NCBI RefSeq assembly: GCF_016920785.2
Contig: NW_024609836.1
Span: forward strand, 11,376,018-11,440,017
Direction: 5' to 3'
DNA from: Ixodes scapularis
Taxonomy: Eukaryota > Arthropoda > Arachnida > Ixodida > Ixodidae
Length of the DNA stretch: 64,000 bases
Part shown: positions 1-11,385 of the stretch, one piece after another
Layout: every line of letters starts with the position of its first letter
How positions within the stretch are numbered: the first letter of the stretch is position 1
Made by a program: the position numbers and the translations under genes
The notes under the pieces: model-generated
What the model saw: the letters and a program-made list of their open reading frames with translations, nothing else
What the model was told of the DNA's origin: nothing
Databases searched by the model: none

Positions 1-1300
1 CCCAAGGAGCGAGCCCACGTCATCAGCTTTTGAAGCCGCGCCAAACGGCACTTAAACTCCCCTGTTCCAATGATGCGAAGCCTGTCGTCGGTAGCGGCGA
101 TCTGATGGATAGGCTCCCATTCGCTGGCAGGCGTCATAGTTTCAAGGAACGAGGCTCCCATTGGCTCTCGCGCGGCGTAGTTCCAAGGGACGCCTCCAGA
201 GAAGCCCTCTCCATGGCGGCGCAGCACAGCGTCCAGGCCGCCGGTAAGAGGTGCGGGCCTGGCCGCAAAGCCCACAGGGGCAAACTCCGGAGAGGCTGCA
301 CGGCCGAACCCAGCGCGGGGCGGCCACTTCAAGAGAGCGTGCGCTCGGCCGTCGGCCGCTACCTCGGCCGTAGCGAAACCTGGCCGTCCACGCCACTACG
401 CCGCAGATGAACTAAGGAAGCGTAAGAACGACATTCATGCTTTCGTATTCACAACTCATAAAAAATGCTTAAATGTCCTCAGATTTTTTTTTTTTTTTTG
501 AACGAGCAAAGCAAAGATGGCGCATTTTTTTGTTTTGTGCGCTCGTTGCTCCATTTTTTTCCCCTCGATTCTCGGTTCCACGCGTGAAAGACGCAGCAGT
601 AACGTCGCCCGGCTGACGCGACGCAGGTTCCGGTATTCCTCCGGGTCCGTGCCAAGAAGCATCTGTCAAAACTCGTCTAGCAAGCCGCGATCGTTTTTGC
701 ACGTCCAATGAACCTTTCATCCAGTAAGACCTTTTTAGGGGGCTGTGGTACACTGAAGTGTTGTGCGCTATCGCAGAGTGCGTGAAGGCATCTCCATACG
801 CCCCCCCGCAAGTCCAGGACTTCTGCACCGAAGCCTTCTCGAGCGGGACCATGCTTGTGCCACTGTCATGCCTTCTGTTAGTAGAGCTAATGGCACTTCG
901 CAGTAAGCTTATCGTGGTGTTCAGTATCGGTTTGTAACAGCGGCACAGAAGGATTATTTTTCGAGGCAGCTACGCGACCGTAGAGGAAAACGTCGAGTTC
1001 GCTCTTGGGCAACGGTGCCACAGTATGATGTTGGCGTTTCGCGGCCCTGTGGCTCGGTCCGTCCTCGCTGTTGTCGGCTCGTCATTTGCAACAAGTGGGT
1101 GCTCTTGGAAGGCAGTTGATTCGCGGACGTTTCGTCACGTGATCGGTCCGTCCACGGATCAGTCTGTCGTGTGAATCGGCAATAAGTATAATGTTTTCGC
1201 AGTTTAAGCACCATTATGGGTGATGTGAGACACTCGTCAATGTAAACATGTGAGAAAAACACTCGTGAATCATTCTTTACAAGGTATGTGGGCTTCTGCG
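1..1300. other. Upstream region, no recognised gene
   Basis: The first 420 bases are GC-rich and open in several frames on both strands, the longest + frame being 126 codons (30-410), but none shows a domain I know. The remainder is mixed-composition sequence with poly-T and poly-A tracts. I see no supported exon. The CpG richness could reflect a promoter or an old transposon body. Confidence 0.5.
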
Positions 1301-1312
1301 ATGCTTAATGCT

Positions 1313-1502
1313 GAGACCTGGGCCGGCTTGCTAGAACAGCGTCTCAGCTGGGACCGGGTGGAAGAAAGCAGTGCAAAAGGAGTAGCGAGCGAGCGTCCTG
1401 AGACGCGGCTTGAGACCTGCTCAGCTCGTGCGCTGGCTTTGGCGGTGCTTTCTTTACCCCAGTCACGGCTGAGACGCTATTTCTTGCAAGTCGGCCCAGG
1501 CT
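1313..1502. repeat. Foldback (inverted-repeat) element
   Basis: The left arm at about 1313-1370 and the right arm at about 1444-1502 are imperfect reverse complements. They share the blocks CCTGGGCCG, AGCGTCTCAG and AAGAAAGCA in matching order. The spacer is about 70 bases. This is the structure of a non-autonomous foldback or MITE-like element. No target-site duplication was identified. Confidence 0.65.
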
Positions 1503-1914
1503 TTCCTCGGCTATTATTTAAGAGCGCTAGGCGTTCCTCAAGAGTGAAAAATTTGGGGACCCCTGAGGCAATGTATTAGGGTCATATATTCGGAGAATAC
1601 GGTAGACAGCGTATCACAGGGGGCCGCAAATGAACTCACAATCTTTCTAAGAACGAATCAGCAAACGCCTACCAGAAACGACGGGGAAAGCAGCCATATT
1701 CATATGCTAGATTAAAAAAGTCAAGTGGAAGATATGACGAAACGATTGGTGTAAACAAACTGTGTGACGGACGATTTGCAAAGAGTCACATAGAGAAAAA
1801 TATTAAATGACAACAATCCGAAATGTTCATTGCAGTCGGCATCCACAAAACTATATCCACAGGCAAGAACTCCAGGCACATCACTGTTGGATAGACTCAC
1901 GTAATCGGCGGCAA

Positions 1915-2919
1915 CTAACGAACGACGAGGCACCCTGACCGGCTAAAGAGGCCAGAAGCAGAGAAGACACAAGTCGAGGATATCCAGAGACACGTCACCA
2001 TATCCACTGAACGTCGGCTGCAGCATAACGTGCTGGAAGACCAAATTACCGAAAAACCCCCGCAGCAGTATCCAGAAAGGAAGACCGGAGGAACCGTCGA
2101 CCGCTCCACACGGAAACCAGAGTGCGACTGGTGTCCTGACCGTCGCACGGCGGAACGGGCCCCTCTCCTTTGGGTACGGGCCGGCTCCACTCCGCGCCAA
2201 GGACCTCTAGAAAGACTCCAGGAGGAGGGCGCACCGTCGGGCTTCGAGGATCTCTCAGGACGACGTAGGCCTCGCTCCCAAGCACGAGCGCCGCGGCGCA
2301 CTCCCAAGCGCACCTTGGAGAGCGACGCTCGCGCAAGAGGTCCACGAGAGGTACTCTTTCGGACGGCCCAAGGTAGAAGAGGGGAGAGAAGGAGGAGAGG
2401 ACCACGAGGGCGCAGGGAAAAGGCTCTGGAAGGTCCTTGTGTACGGCGCAGGAGGACCACTCCAGCCGCAGGATATTGAGGGGGGTTCTTGAGAAGGGAC
2501 GTGGAGCACCGGGACCCCAAGTGTTCGGGACTTGGGTACGTCATTGACGACGACGGCGGCGGCGACGATGGCGACGACGACGGCGTGGGCACTACACTGA
2601 GTGCAAGTCCTCTCTCCACGCCCGAATGTGAACTGGGCGACTGCGTCATTCGGGACGACGAGTGCCCGGTACTTGTAGAAACAAGCGCCGTCATCCGGGA
2701 TGGCTTTTTCTTTTGAAGCCTCGGGAGTTCTTGAGACGACATTTTTTTCTTTAGGCTCGGATTTATGCTGCTCTTTTCGCTCCTTCGAAAATGAGGTTCC
2801 TCTTGAGAAGGATTCGCGTTCCTCGGTCTGTGACGATAAGCACCTCCTTCCAGAAATGTGTGCCGCCCGTTATGCCATGTCTTTCCCAGACACGAGCTTA
2901 TGCTCATAAGAAGGTTCAT
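1915..2919 (-). CDS. Long unrecognised open frame, doubtful coding status
   Basis: This is the longest open frame in the window (334 codons from an ATG, - strand). Its product would be rich in Ser, Pro and Arg and has no domain I recognise. The opposite strand is also open here: + frame 2030-2716 is interrupted only by a TGA at 2477, and it encodes an Arg-rich basic stretch followed by an acidic Asp/Gly run. A GC-rich, stop-poor segment (about 2020-2720) could produce such openness without coding. It could also be a retroelement gag-like relic. I do not assign a function. Confidence 0.2.
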   Translation of the reverse strand: MNLLMSISSCLGKTWHNGRHTFLEGGAYRHRPRNANPSQEEPHFRRSEKSSINPSLKKKMSSQELPRLQKKKPSRMTALVSTSTGHSSSRMTQSPSSHSGVERGLALSVVPTPSSSPSSPPPSSSMTYPSPEHLGSRCSTSLLKNPPQYPAAGVVLLRRTQGPSRAFSLRPRGPLLLLSPLLPWAVRKSTSRGPLARASLSKVRLGVRRGARAWERGLRRPERSSKPDGAPSSWSLSRGPWRGVEPARTQRRGARSAVRRSGHQSHSGFRVERSTVPPVFLSGYCCGGFSVIWSSSTLCCSRRSVDMVTCLWISSTCVFSASGLFSRSGCLVVR

Positions 2920-4340
2920 GACTTTTTTCGAGGATTAACAATGAGGAGTTGCGCTGAGATCGCCAGCAACGCAAGCAAATGTATTTTAGAAGATGAGCGT
3001 TAACACCATTATAATCCCGTAGAAATATATTTCATCTTAGATTTATGCCACATACGCCTGCAAAAGAATTAATCTGAACGATCCACCAAAATTTCAAAAA
3101 ATGCAAATGTTTGTTTTTGTCTGTTAACCTTAGATCATGGCTGCACGTAATATTACAACCAAAAATCGCCAGAAGCCAGAAATGTCGCGCTCAGTTGGAA
3201 TATTTTAAAAACAACCTTAATATATCCGTTCTTTTTCAATCTGTTATCGGTCTTCTCGACAGGGTGTTACTTTTACTAGAGTGTTAGAAGTATGTGTCAG
3301 TATAGTAATACTAACAAACAATTTTATCAAGCACTTCACGGAGATTAGTTTTGTTTCATTTGTGAAGATAATTGCTGATGTTTTGTATTTATACAGATTT
3401 AGCAGCAAGTAAATCTATCTGTATTGATAAAATTTCGTATAGCAAAATTTTGTTCTTTCGAAGTTAATCAAGCATAAGCAACGTCTGCCATATTAATAAT
3501 GTTTAGTATATGTTTACTTGATGTTCATCTCATTATTGACTTTAACTCAGTTATGAACTGGGTGACCTCTATTTGTTCCACTTTATTTTGAACCCCGCCT
3601 ACTTTGAGTCGTACGACCGTTATTTACAAATAATGAAAAAACTGTCAATCAATTGTTGTTAGCTTTTTTGAATATCTATTTACCTGTTACGGTGCGGTTC
3701 TTCCTGTTTGACTGATGTATTTGTTTATGCCATTTCTTTCTAATGTTTGCGAATAAGCTTTGCTTAAATCCGCACTTCTTATAAATAGTGCTCTTTGTGT
3801 CCTTCCGCGTCAAAAAATCCAATTTTATATTTGGTTATCATTTGTGGGTCAATGTTTTATTTTACTTTTTTGTGCTAAAATATAACTACTTCTTTAAAAA
3901 ACGCTCTCAGCCCGAGTAAACAAGTGGTTAATTAAAGACATAAAAACATACATCAACCTGACTACTTATGTGCACCACCTCTTCGTGGAGAGTATAAACA
4001 AGAGGGTTTTGTTCATCGAGGGTATATTTTAAAAATGGAATACTGAATGCTTACTTTCGCATGGCAGCCCAGCCAAAAGCTCCATTTCTTCGAAATGCTC
4101 CTTTTGCCGATGTTCGTGTGTATCGGTTTGATTCTCAAACGGAGAGCCCATCACATCTCCGACTTTTTCTCTTAAAGTCTGAGTGCAAGAAATTATAAAA
4201 TTATTAACAATAAAATGCAAAATAAATATCATGTATTTTTGAACCACTTCTCTGATTTAAAATATATTTACAGGGCTCGTTTGTGTTCATGTTGGGAACA
4301 TTTCTGCCAATTTTTGTTAACCTGGGTGAAGTACAAAACA
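2920..4340. other. AT-rich intergenic sequence
   Basis: This stretch is strongly AT-rich with frequent stops in all frames. I see no open frame above about 70 codons and no recognisable repeat boundary. Confidence 0.6.
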
Positions 4341-4760
4341 AAAAAAATTACAAGCGTTCAAAGACGAAAGTGGGCGTGTCTGCATTGGAAAACTATCGTT
4401 TTCAAATTACTTATAAATTTGTCGTTTTCATGTGTTACATTGCATCAGGACAGTTCAGAGCAGATAACTATGGAGCTATATTTCTATGTTATACCATCTT
4501 TCATGACAAAAAAGCTACATAGACACAAATTCAGTTTTTTTATATTTCCATCCTTTGTCCAAACTTTTAGTTATTGAGCATGAAAAATGACAAACATAAA
4601 AATACAAGCTCATAGTTATCTTCCCCTTAAAAACTCACCCCAGAAAAATTAATAAAAATGAATCCAAGTTGCGGAATAACAAAACGATAGTTTTCCTAAA
4701 GTTAAATTTATGCCAAAAAAGTGGAATGGAGAAAAATGCGTTCAAGGTGCTCCAACGTCT
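4340..4760. repeat. Inverted repeat, AT-rich
   Basis: GGAAAACTATCGTTTT at 4387-4402 recurs as its exact reverse complement at 4680-4695. Weaker matching continues outward, including a GCGTTCAA block on both sides. This is consistent with a decayed foldback element of about 400 bases. The boundaries are uncertain. Confidence 0.45.
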
Positions 4761-5151
4761 ACCTTTTTTTAGCATCGGTGGACCGAAAATAATTAATAAA
4801 AAAATTATTTATGCAGTGTAAACTAATGAAACTTTCAGGGAATACTCTCGAGATGTTGGTGGATGTAAATATTACATTTTTCAAAATCAACTTTTTTATG
4901 CAGAAATTGTTTTTTTCTGGGTAGTGTCCCCCCTTAATATTATTGTATAATTAAAGACTGCAATGTTCCCGGGGAATTTATTTATTTAGGAATGCTGCGG
5001 CTCTCCATTGGGAGCCACAGCGGGAGTGAGGTACGGTCGCGATCAAGCTTATTTGCAACGCTCCATTGAGCGTTGTTTCCGGCGGAGCGCTAGCCTGGCG
5101 GTAGACGATGGTGTCACTCGGTCACGTGCTGGCGGGACCATTTCAGAGCGC

Positions 5152-5176
5152 GGGGGGGGGGGGGGGGGGGGGGGGG
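5152..5176. repeat. Poly-G tract (25 G)
   Basis: An uninterrupted run of 25 G lies inside otherwise GC-rich sequence. It can form G-quadruplex structures and is prone to length error in assembly. Confidence 0.9.
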
Positions 5177-5179
5177 AGA

Positions 5180-6285
5180 GCACGGTAGATTCCGAGCTCG
5201 GGCGGGTATCGCATCAGATAACGTTAAACAAGCTGTATCAAAAATACGCAATAATCAAAACGATTTCATTTGATCTTTGTATAATTTTTGTCTCCGAAAA
5301 TGATATGTGTAATGCAAGGTGCCAAATAAAGATACAAATGAAAAATAAAAAAAGATCAAGTGGTGCATGTTAAGTCTTGAGCATGTGATCAGACAACCTA
5401 CCTGGCTCCCCCCGCCCTCCGAGATGAGCCTGCCGCCACGTGACCAATATACCTGCTCCAATACGTTCAGCGCCACGACGGAAGGAGATTTTGGGAACCC
5501 TCGGTACGGATCACACGCTTTCTCGTCTCGTTTACGTGATTGCGCGTGAGTCGGGGCAGCTACCGCCAGCAGCAGCCGTCGCAGCCATCCGCCGGAAAGT
5601 CGTACGTCGTTGGCGTCGTGCTGTATATGCGCTGTCTGTGGTATCCGGGTGAACCTTGGTCTGCGTTGTTCCGTCAGACAAAACTTCACAGTCCTTCCTC
5701 GTCTTGAACCGTCACCGAATCTACTTCTTTTTTTTTTCTCCGCAAGCGTGGCATGGCTAGACTAGGTTCGGCAAGGTGTTGGTGCAGCAGACGACGGAGC
5801 CGGTACAAAGAAGAGTGAGGAGAAAGGGGCAGCCTCGCAAGCTAGCACGCGGGATACCCTCTCCCCTCATTTCCGTGTGTTCGTTCGACTCGGCTGCTCG
5901 AGCGTTGTTGCCTTGGTAACCTAGGCCTGCTCGCGTATGTCATGAGTGGTGGCGGGAGGAAAGATAATGGGAGGGGCGTACCAAGGACTCCCATAATTCG
6001 TCGCGCGGCGTGGGCACGCTTTTGGGATTTTCGCAAAGGGCCCATTGATACCCATGGCTGCCGCCAGGCTAGCGCCTTGCAGAAAGTACGTATGGTCGAG
6101 CGTTCCAGTTAAGCTTGATTTTGGCTTTACGATGTTAAAATATACAGTAAAAAGGACAAGCACTTATGAGCGGTCTACGTAAATATACAGAAAAAGGAAC
6201 GTGCGCACAAAAGTAATCTAATTAAGAATGTCGTTATAGCATCAGTAAATATCTGAATTGATGATAGCGTTGCTACTTCATTACT
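5180..6285. other. Intergenic, CpG-rich patches, no recognised gene
   Basis: Open frames of 60-145 codons occur on both strands around 5250-5690 and 5840-6160, but they overlap one another and match nothing I know. I see no convincing splice structure. Confidence 0.5.
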
Positions 6286-6403
6286 TAGACATGGTGACCC
6301 TGGAGCGACGGGACAAATAGGGACGGACAGACACGAAACTCCGAACGCGACCCGTGTCTGTGCGTCGCTTTTTGTCCCCTCGCTTAAGGGTTATCATGTC
6401 TAT
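6286..6403. repeat. Short foldback element
   Basis: Arms at 6304-6335 and 6353-6384 pair closely, sharing a GGGACAAA block and CAGACACG as reverse complements. Pairing continues outward through GACATG on the left and CATGTC on the right. The whole element is about 118 bases and palindromic. Confidence 0.7.
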
Positions 6404-6429
6404 CATTAACCAGCTCGCCTGCTTATTTG

Positions 6430-7310
6430 CTTTAATTTCATTACTTAGCGAACTCCATTCTTTTATTGAACGGGGAAAAAACTAATATTTGCAAACATCG
6501 TGTTTTAAATTTGTACTGGTGGATAGCTTTGGTTGGATTGATTCTGGACGGTCCAGGTTAGGAGAGCATGATATAATCAATTAAATTTGCCACGAATAAA
6601 GGTGTGATAATATTTCAATCTGATTCTTGATGATTTAGCTTTAAATGTTTGAACGTTGGCTTGTTTAATCGAGTGTGACCTATAAACATGGTTTCCGAAT
6701 GTACTAAAAATTAACCTAACGCCTTTTTTTGACGCCTTCCAATTTGCTTTTTCTGCCCTGTGAGAAAACCTAATGTACTAGTATACTCCAGCATAGTTCT
6801 AATTAGTCTTTATATGCTATACGTTTTGTTTTAGTGTCTGCAAATGTAATTGTGCGTCTAAGTAAAAAGCATACTCTCGCCTTGCTCACTATGTTGTCAA
6901 TACTCAGATGCTAAGTCAGTTTTTTTTTTACTAAAGGTAATACCAAAATGTTTATAATTGTCTACCGTTTGTACGTCTTTTCCGTTTAAAGACTAGCTAA
7001 ATTTTCTATTATTTTTTTCCTCGGGTTATTGACATCGCTTTTTTTTTTTTCATAATTTATTTGCATTTGCCATCTGCTTGACCATTTCTGTATTTTTTGT
7101 AGGGCATTGGTGATGTTTAATTGATCCTGCTGGGTCGGTATCGTTGGGCGACTGACAAAATCATTTGCAAAAAGTTCAGTTGGAACGGGGATGTCCCTGG
7201 AGGTATCATTTAAATGAGGAAAACGTCTGGAGTGACGAGGAGGTAGGCGGTGTCTCAGTATTGATATGGAAATTTGGGATCGATTTATAAGTAGGTAGTG
7301 ATTCAATCTA
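6430..7310 (-). pseudogene. Non-LTR retrotransposon (LINE) reverse transcriptase remnant
   Basis: A - strand frame at 6986-7306 encodes a decayed reverse-transcriptase segment. It reads like the region around and after the catalytic FADD box of Jockey/CR1-type LINEs: an LFANDFV-like remnant is followed by a helix ending in WSSRWQMQINYEKK, which is typical of the post-catalytic thumb region. Poly-T runs and stops show decay. The stretch downstream (6430-6980) is probably the rest of the same element. Assignment rests on recalled family motifs, not on a search. Confidence 0.55.
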
Positions 7311-7523
7311 ATGATATGTAATTATATATAATAAATAAGAAATATTTAAGGATATAATATTAATCTTCAGTTGTTAGGCTGAAAACATTTTTGAATATGA
7401 AATACATATAGGCTCACAGAAAGCACGTTGCAATGATTGATTTCTGTGTTGTTGACAAACTTTTCTTGTCAGATAGGAAGTGTAATGTAGGCCAGACGGG
7501 GTGGTACGTGAATCACTCGAATT

Positions 7524-7976
7524 ACAGTGATGCTGAACCGAAATTTGGATTTCGCAAAATAAGGTCGCAGAAGCGTTGAGCGGGACGCTACGAACTCCAA
7601 AACCTCACTCATACATCGATATCTCAAACGCATGGCCGTATTTTTGGAAAAGAAGGGCGCGATGAAGCGAGGATTGTGACGTCACAATCCTCCTGGAACA
7701 ATTGAGAATGAGGGAAAGCGGCCTCACTTCTCTCCTCCTCGCTTCGGTTTCACCCTCTCGAGGGAACGTAGCGAGAAGGAGAGGGAATGAGAATCGTGAC
7801 GTGACATAACTCGTTGGCCTCGTCGGCCGCGATCAGTCGAGCACTTCGTTTTCTAAAATACGGTCATCCGTTAGAGATATCGCCGTATGAGTGATGCACT
7901 GGGGTCTTGCAGACTACCGCCTATTGCTCCAGCCTTGTTTCGCGAACTCTAAATTTCGATTCGGTTCAGTATCCCT
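7524..7976. repeat. Foldback (MITE-like) element, about 450 bp
   Basis: The left arm (7524-7662) and right arm (about 7840-7976) are imperfect reverse complements. They share blocks such as CTGAACCG, CACTCATAC, CGATATCTC and CCGTATTTT in order. The centre contains its own palindromic TTGTGACGTCACAA. This is the structure of a terminal-inverted-repeat element without coding capacity. Confidence 0.7.
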
Positions 7977-8240
7977 TTAAAGGAGGAGCCCTATTCCCTG
8001 GGGCCCCAGGGGCTGCCATTGTAGACCTGACTTGGGCAGGGTCACTATCCTCCAGCGACACAGGAAAAGTGACAAGGGAAATTACTGAGCCGTTCTTTCA
8101 GTTCTTTATCGCAAGCTTGCAAGCGAAACTTCCTTGTCAGTATCGGGAAAGGAGGTTACCCCTGGGGTAGGAAATCAAAGACGTCACATAGGTTCCTATC
8201 TTTGTGATCACGTAGTCCCGGTTTGCCACTACACAAGGTG

Positions 8241-8259
8241 CCCCCCCCCCCCTCCCCCC
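8241..8259. repeat. Poly-C tract
   Basis: A run of C interrupted by a single T, followed directly by an A/C-rich stretch. It is a simple repeat. Confidence 0.85.
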
Positions 8260-8264
8260 TAACC

Positions 8265-8710
8265 AAAAAAACAACAACAACAGCAAAACCTTTACAAGCT
8301 TTTTTATCACAAAACTAAAGTACGCATCGTCGAATCATCTTCCCCCACCCAAAGGTAGCGGCTGAGTTCCGAACAAGATGCCGACCTTTTAACACTCTCA
8401 GTGATTTTCATTCAAAACCTACAGGTGATTATCTAGAGTTTCCAATGTGAAAACTGCTGCCGTCAGAGCTTTCTAATGCATGAAGCTCCATGGTGCCAGT
8501 TACAGAAAACGGGCGAAAATGGACACCATTTTCCCCTTGAATTTTTCACAAAATCACTTATAACTTTTAATTAAGCAAACGATTCGTGCTGAAAAAATTG
8601 GCACCTGGTTCGGACCGCTGGCGCTACGTTTGGGTGGATAATGAGCGTTGGGCGGTGCATAGTTTATTTTTTTTTGCGGTAAAAACAACGATGAAATTTG
8701 TTTTTGAAAA
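8265..8710. repeat. Foldback element, older copy of the 10.07 kb family
   Basis: The arms (about 8280-8400 and 8590-8710) are imperfect reverse complements. They share with the element at 10073-10466 the blocks GGCACCTGGTT, a TTTGGG(T/G)GG segment and AGTTATAAGTGATTTT. Divergence is greater than in the 10-kb copy, so this copy appears older. Confidence 0.6.
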
Positions 8711-10072
8711 GAGGGGAAGGTTACCAATCATCCATTAATACAGCTCCGTGTACTTCCTTTCACCCTATGTCCAGTCGCAGCGGACGCTAAGAGCGGATGG
8801 TACCAATTAGACAGCTTCGAAAGAGCGCCTCATGGTGTTAGTGATGTTTCTGTACGTGTTGAATCATTGTTCAACCAGTCATAAACCGAAAGGCCGAGGA
8901 CTTGAGGACTTCACACTACTGGATTGTCACATTAGCTCGTAGCGTTTTCTGCCTCTGAACTTAATCTTCAAGAAAGTGTAGGTCATCGCCAAGACGTATA
9001 CCAACCATGCACTCCATATCATCACTGAGATATCCGTGTTTTGAATCTGGCGAGTTTCCTCGCTTTCTTCGTGCTCTATACGACTCTGAAACTTCAGCCG
9101 CGATCGCAGCTGTCTCCTCTCGTTGTTGGCGTTTGCTGTTCCCTATCATGTATACGGGCTAAAGGTATTTCAAGAATACCTTTTCGCAAATGGGCCAATA
9201 TGCGGGAACAACACCTCCGAGGTAAATTAAAAAAAAAAAAAAGGCCGTAGTGCCGGAATTTTTACGACACCTATACGGAAAGACCGACGCGCGCGGTCGC
9301 ATTCCACACGTGTGTTGTGCATGTGTTCAACCAGGAATAGGTGTGTTCCACCTGACGGAACATTAATCCCCAGCCGGGATCTGACGCCGCATACTCGTGT
9401 CCAATTCGTGCCACGCGTTGGACTCCCGAAGGTGGCGTGCAGCACTACGGTATTTGGCATCCAGGAGCTGTGGCCCACAGTCTCGGGGATGCGGGCTGGG
9501 GGTCGGACAAGGCGATCTGTACTACAACGCACCACGATACAATAAAATTGATTATTTCTTTCATTTTGTAGATTTTACAGCTTAATTCCAACTTCAGCCA
9601 AGGGGGTTTGTACGTGGGACGCGACAGTTGTGGTGCAAGGGGAAAAATAAAGTAATCTAACGAGAACACACGTTCCCGCCCGTCCCTCCCGCAGTCTACC
9701 CTCCCGACGGCGAGGTCCCGGCGGAGGACCCATAGCTATGGCACGGACTTTCAGTTGCACGGCGGATTCACATACGTGTGACTTTACACGACTTTAGTTG
9801 CTGCGCAAGAGCAGCGCTCGGCGCCTTGCGTGTGCAAACGAGAACTTGATTCTAAAGAGCGTCTTCATAGACCCCACGAAAGACAGTTTGCTGAGGCCGT
9901 CTGAGGCGTGCTTCTTCTTTGCACGATGTAACGTTGGTCCTTCGTGAACTGTCTGCAGATGTCTTGGAAGCATCATCAGCAAACGTGCTTTGAAGGCCGC
10001 TTCACGCGCGTCCGGATACAGTTACGTCACCGTGTTGGCCGTGAAATTTTTAACTCTCGTATATACGACGTG
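8711..10072. other. No recognised gene
   Basis: Several overlapping open frames of 60-100 codons lie on both strands at 8960-9760. They show no recognised domain, and a poly-A run (9229-9241) interrupts the stretch. I looked here for an N-terminal exon of the downstream homeobox gene (the conserved NK2 N-terminal TN motif) and did not find one. Confidence 0.45.
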
Positions 10073-10466
10073 CAGGGTATCACAAAACGATTACAGGGTC
10101 TTTTTCACCGCAAAAACAAACTAGGCCTTGCCGAACGCTCACTCGCCCAAAAGTAGCGAGGTCACAACCAGATGCTAAAGTTTCAGCCCGATCCGATGCC
10201 TTATTCAAAAGTTATAAGTGATTTTCTGTTGCCATAGAGCCCCATGGTATTCGAAAACTCCATCGGCCGCCATTTTCCAATTGAAAGTTTCAGAAAACCT
10301 CTTATAGCTTTTAAATAAGGTGTCCGTTCGGGCTGAAACTTTGGCACCTGGTTGTGACCTCTAGCGGTACCTTTGGGGGTAAATTAGCGTTCGGCGAAGC
10401 CTAGTCTGTTTTTGACGGTTAAAAAAACAAAAAAAACCTTTGTAAATTTGTTTTTGTGACACCCTG
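10073..10466. mobile_element. MITE-like element with long terminal inverted repeats
   Basis: The element begins CAGGGTATCACAAAA and ends with the matching TTTTTGTGACACCCTG. Arms of about 150-170 bases (10073-10225 and 10292-10466) pair well, sharing GCCGAACGCT, GAGGTCACAACCAG and AAAGTTTCAGCCCG. There is no coding capacity. The right end is only 53 bases upstream of the splice acceptor of the first visible homeobox exon. A related, more decayed copy lies at 8265-8710. Confidence 0.8.
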
Positions 10467-10519
10467 TATACGAACGCTGCACTCGTACCGCGTCCTAAGT
10501 GTTTCCACCCCCTCGGCAG

Positions 10520-10737
10520 TCTCCCGGCTGATGGGGGGTCCCGGCGGCGCCGGCGGCGGTCCCCAGCTGGGCCAGGCGCTGTCGGCAGCCTGCGGCGGCA
10601 CGGGCCCCGGCGGAGACTCGATGGGCAAGTCGGCCGCGGCCGCAGCGGCGGCAGCGGCATGTGCGGCCGCCGCGGCGGCAGCCGGCATGCAGTTCCCGCT
10701 CGGCCAGCGCCGCAAGCGCCGCGTCCTCTTCACGCAG
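10520..10737 (+). CDS. scro: scro-like homeobox gene, first visible exon (homeodomain residues 1-10)
   Basis: The acceptor is CCCCTCGGCAG ending at 10519, and the donor is CACGCAG|GTGAGA after 10737. Two bases complete a split codon, then SRLMGG follows. Next come a Gly/Pro-rich stretch, an alanine tract broken by one Cys (about 20 residues, GC-rich codons), and GMQFPLGQ leading into RRKRRVLFTQ, the N-terminal arm and first residues of the homeodomain. The basic arm contacts the minor groove in this family. The upstream open frame continues through the acceptor into transposon-flanking sequence, so an ATG upstream of 10520 is not credible as the start. The ATG at 10531 is internal by homology. 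Confidence 0.92.
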
Positions 10738-10831
10738 GTGAGAACGCCGCTCCTTCGGCCGCTGGGGAGCCTCCTTGAGAGCTCGGAATCGCGTTTCTCT
10801 CGCGGTTCGTCGAGCAACCCCCAGAACTACA

Positions 10832-11385
10832 CAGGCTGTGTATACCCGAGCGCCATTCGGGTGGAAACAAATTGGTGTCAATAAATCGACGAACAAAGAG
10901 CATTGAAGCTTTTCACAAGGCGTCTTTATGTGTTCTATCTATTAGACTAATTTATTTATAATTGTAAGACTTTGAGAAAAAAATCAGCCTTAAAAAGCTT
11001 TATTCTTTATTTTTTACGGTTAAAGAGGAAAACAGCGAAGGCATTCTGGTTTGACGCTGCTACTTTTAGATGGCGCAACGTAAAGTAAAAACGTAAAAGC
11101 CTTTTTTTCTTGATAGATGAACGCACTAAAGTTAATGTAGCATATCCGAACGTACGTGGTACCATCTCTGTGCAGCAGCGTCAACCAGAAACGTTTTCGC
11201 CATTTGTGCATGAAAAAAAAAATATATATATATAATTTATTCTTGAAGTCTATAAAAATACAACTCGAGTATAAAAAGATCCGCCACCTAAACACAACTT
11301 TGTGAAAAGCTTCGATTCACTCTGTTTATTGGCTTATTTATAGGAATGTTTTTTCAGCGGAATTAGACTCGAAAACGCTTTGTGT
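10832..11385. mobile_element. TIR element in intron 1, same family as 27908-29016
   Basis: The left arm (about 10832-10940) and right arm (about 11286-11385) are inverted copies of one another. Each carries a TTGTGAAAAGCTTC core (10911-10924 reversed; 11301-11314 forward). Both arms align with the roughly 110-base terminal repeats of the element at 27908-29016, including the CCACCTAAA block at the inner edge. It starts about 95 bases after the exon donor. It has no coding capacity and an AT-rich centre. The end positions are approximate. Confidence 0.6.

Noticed and set aside
10456..10884. 142-codon + frame starting before exon 1
   Set aside because: Its start lies in the end of the MITE at 10073-10466 and it reads past the donor at 10738 into the intron. 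Only 10520-10737 is supported.
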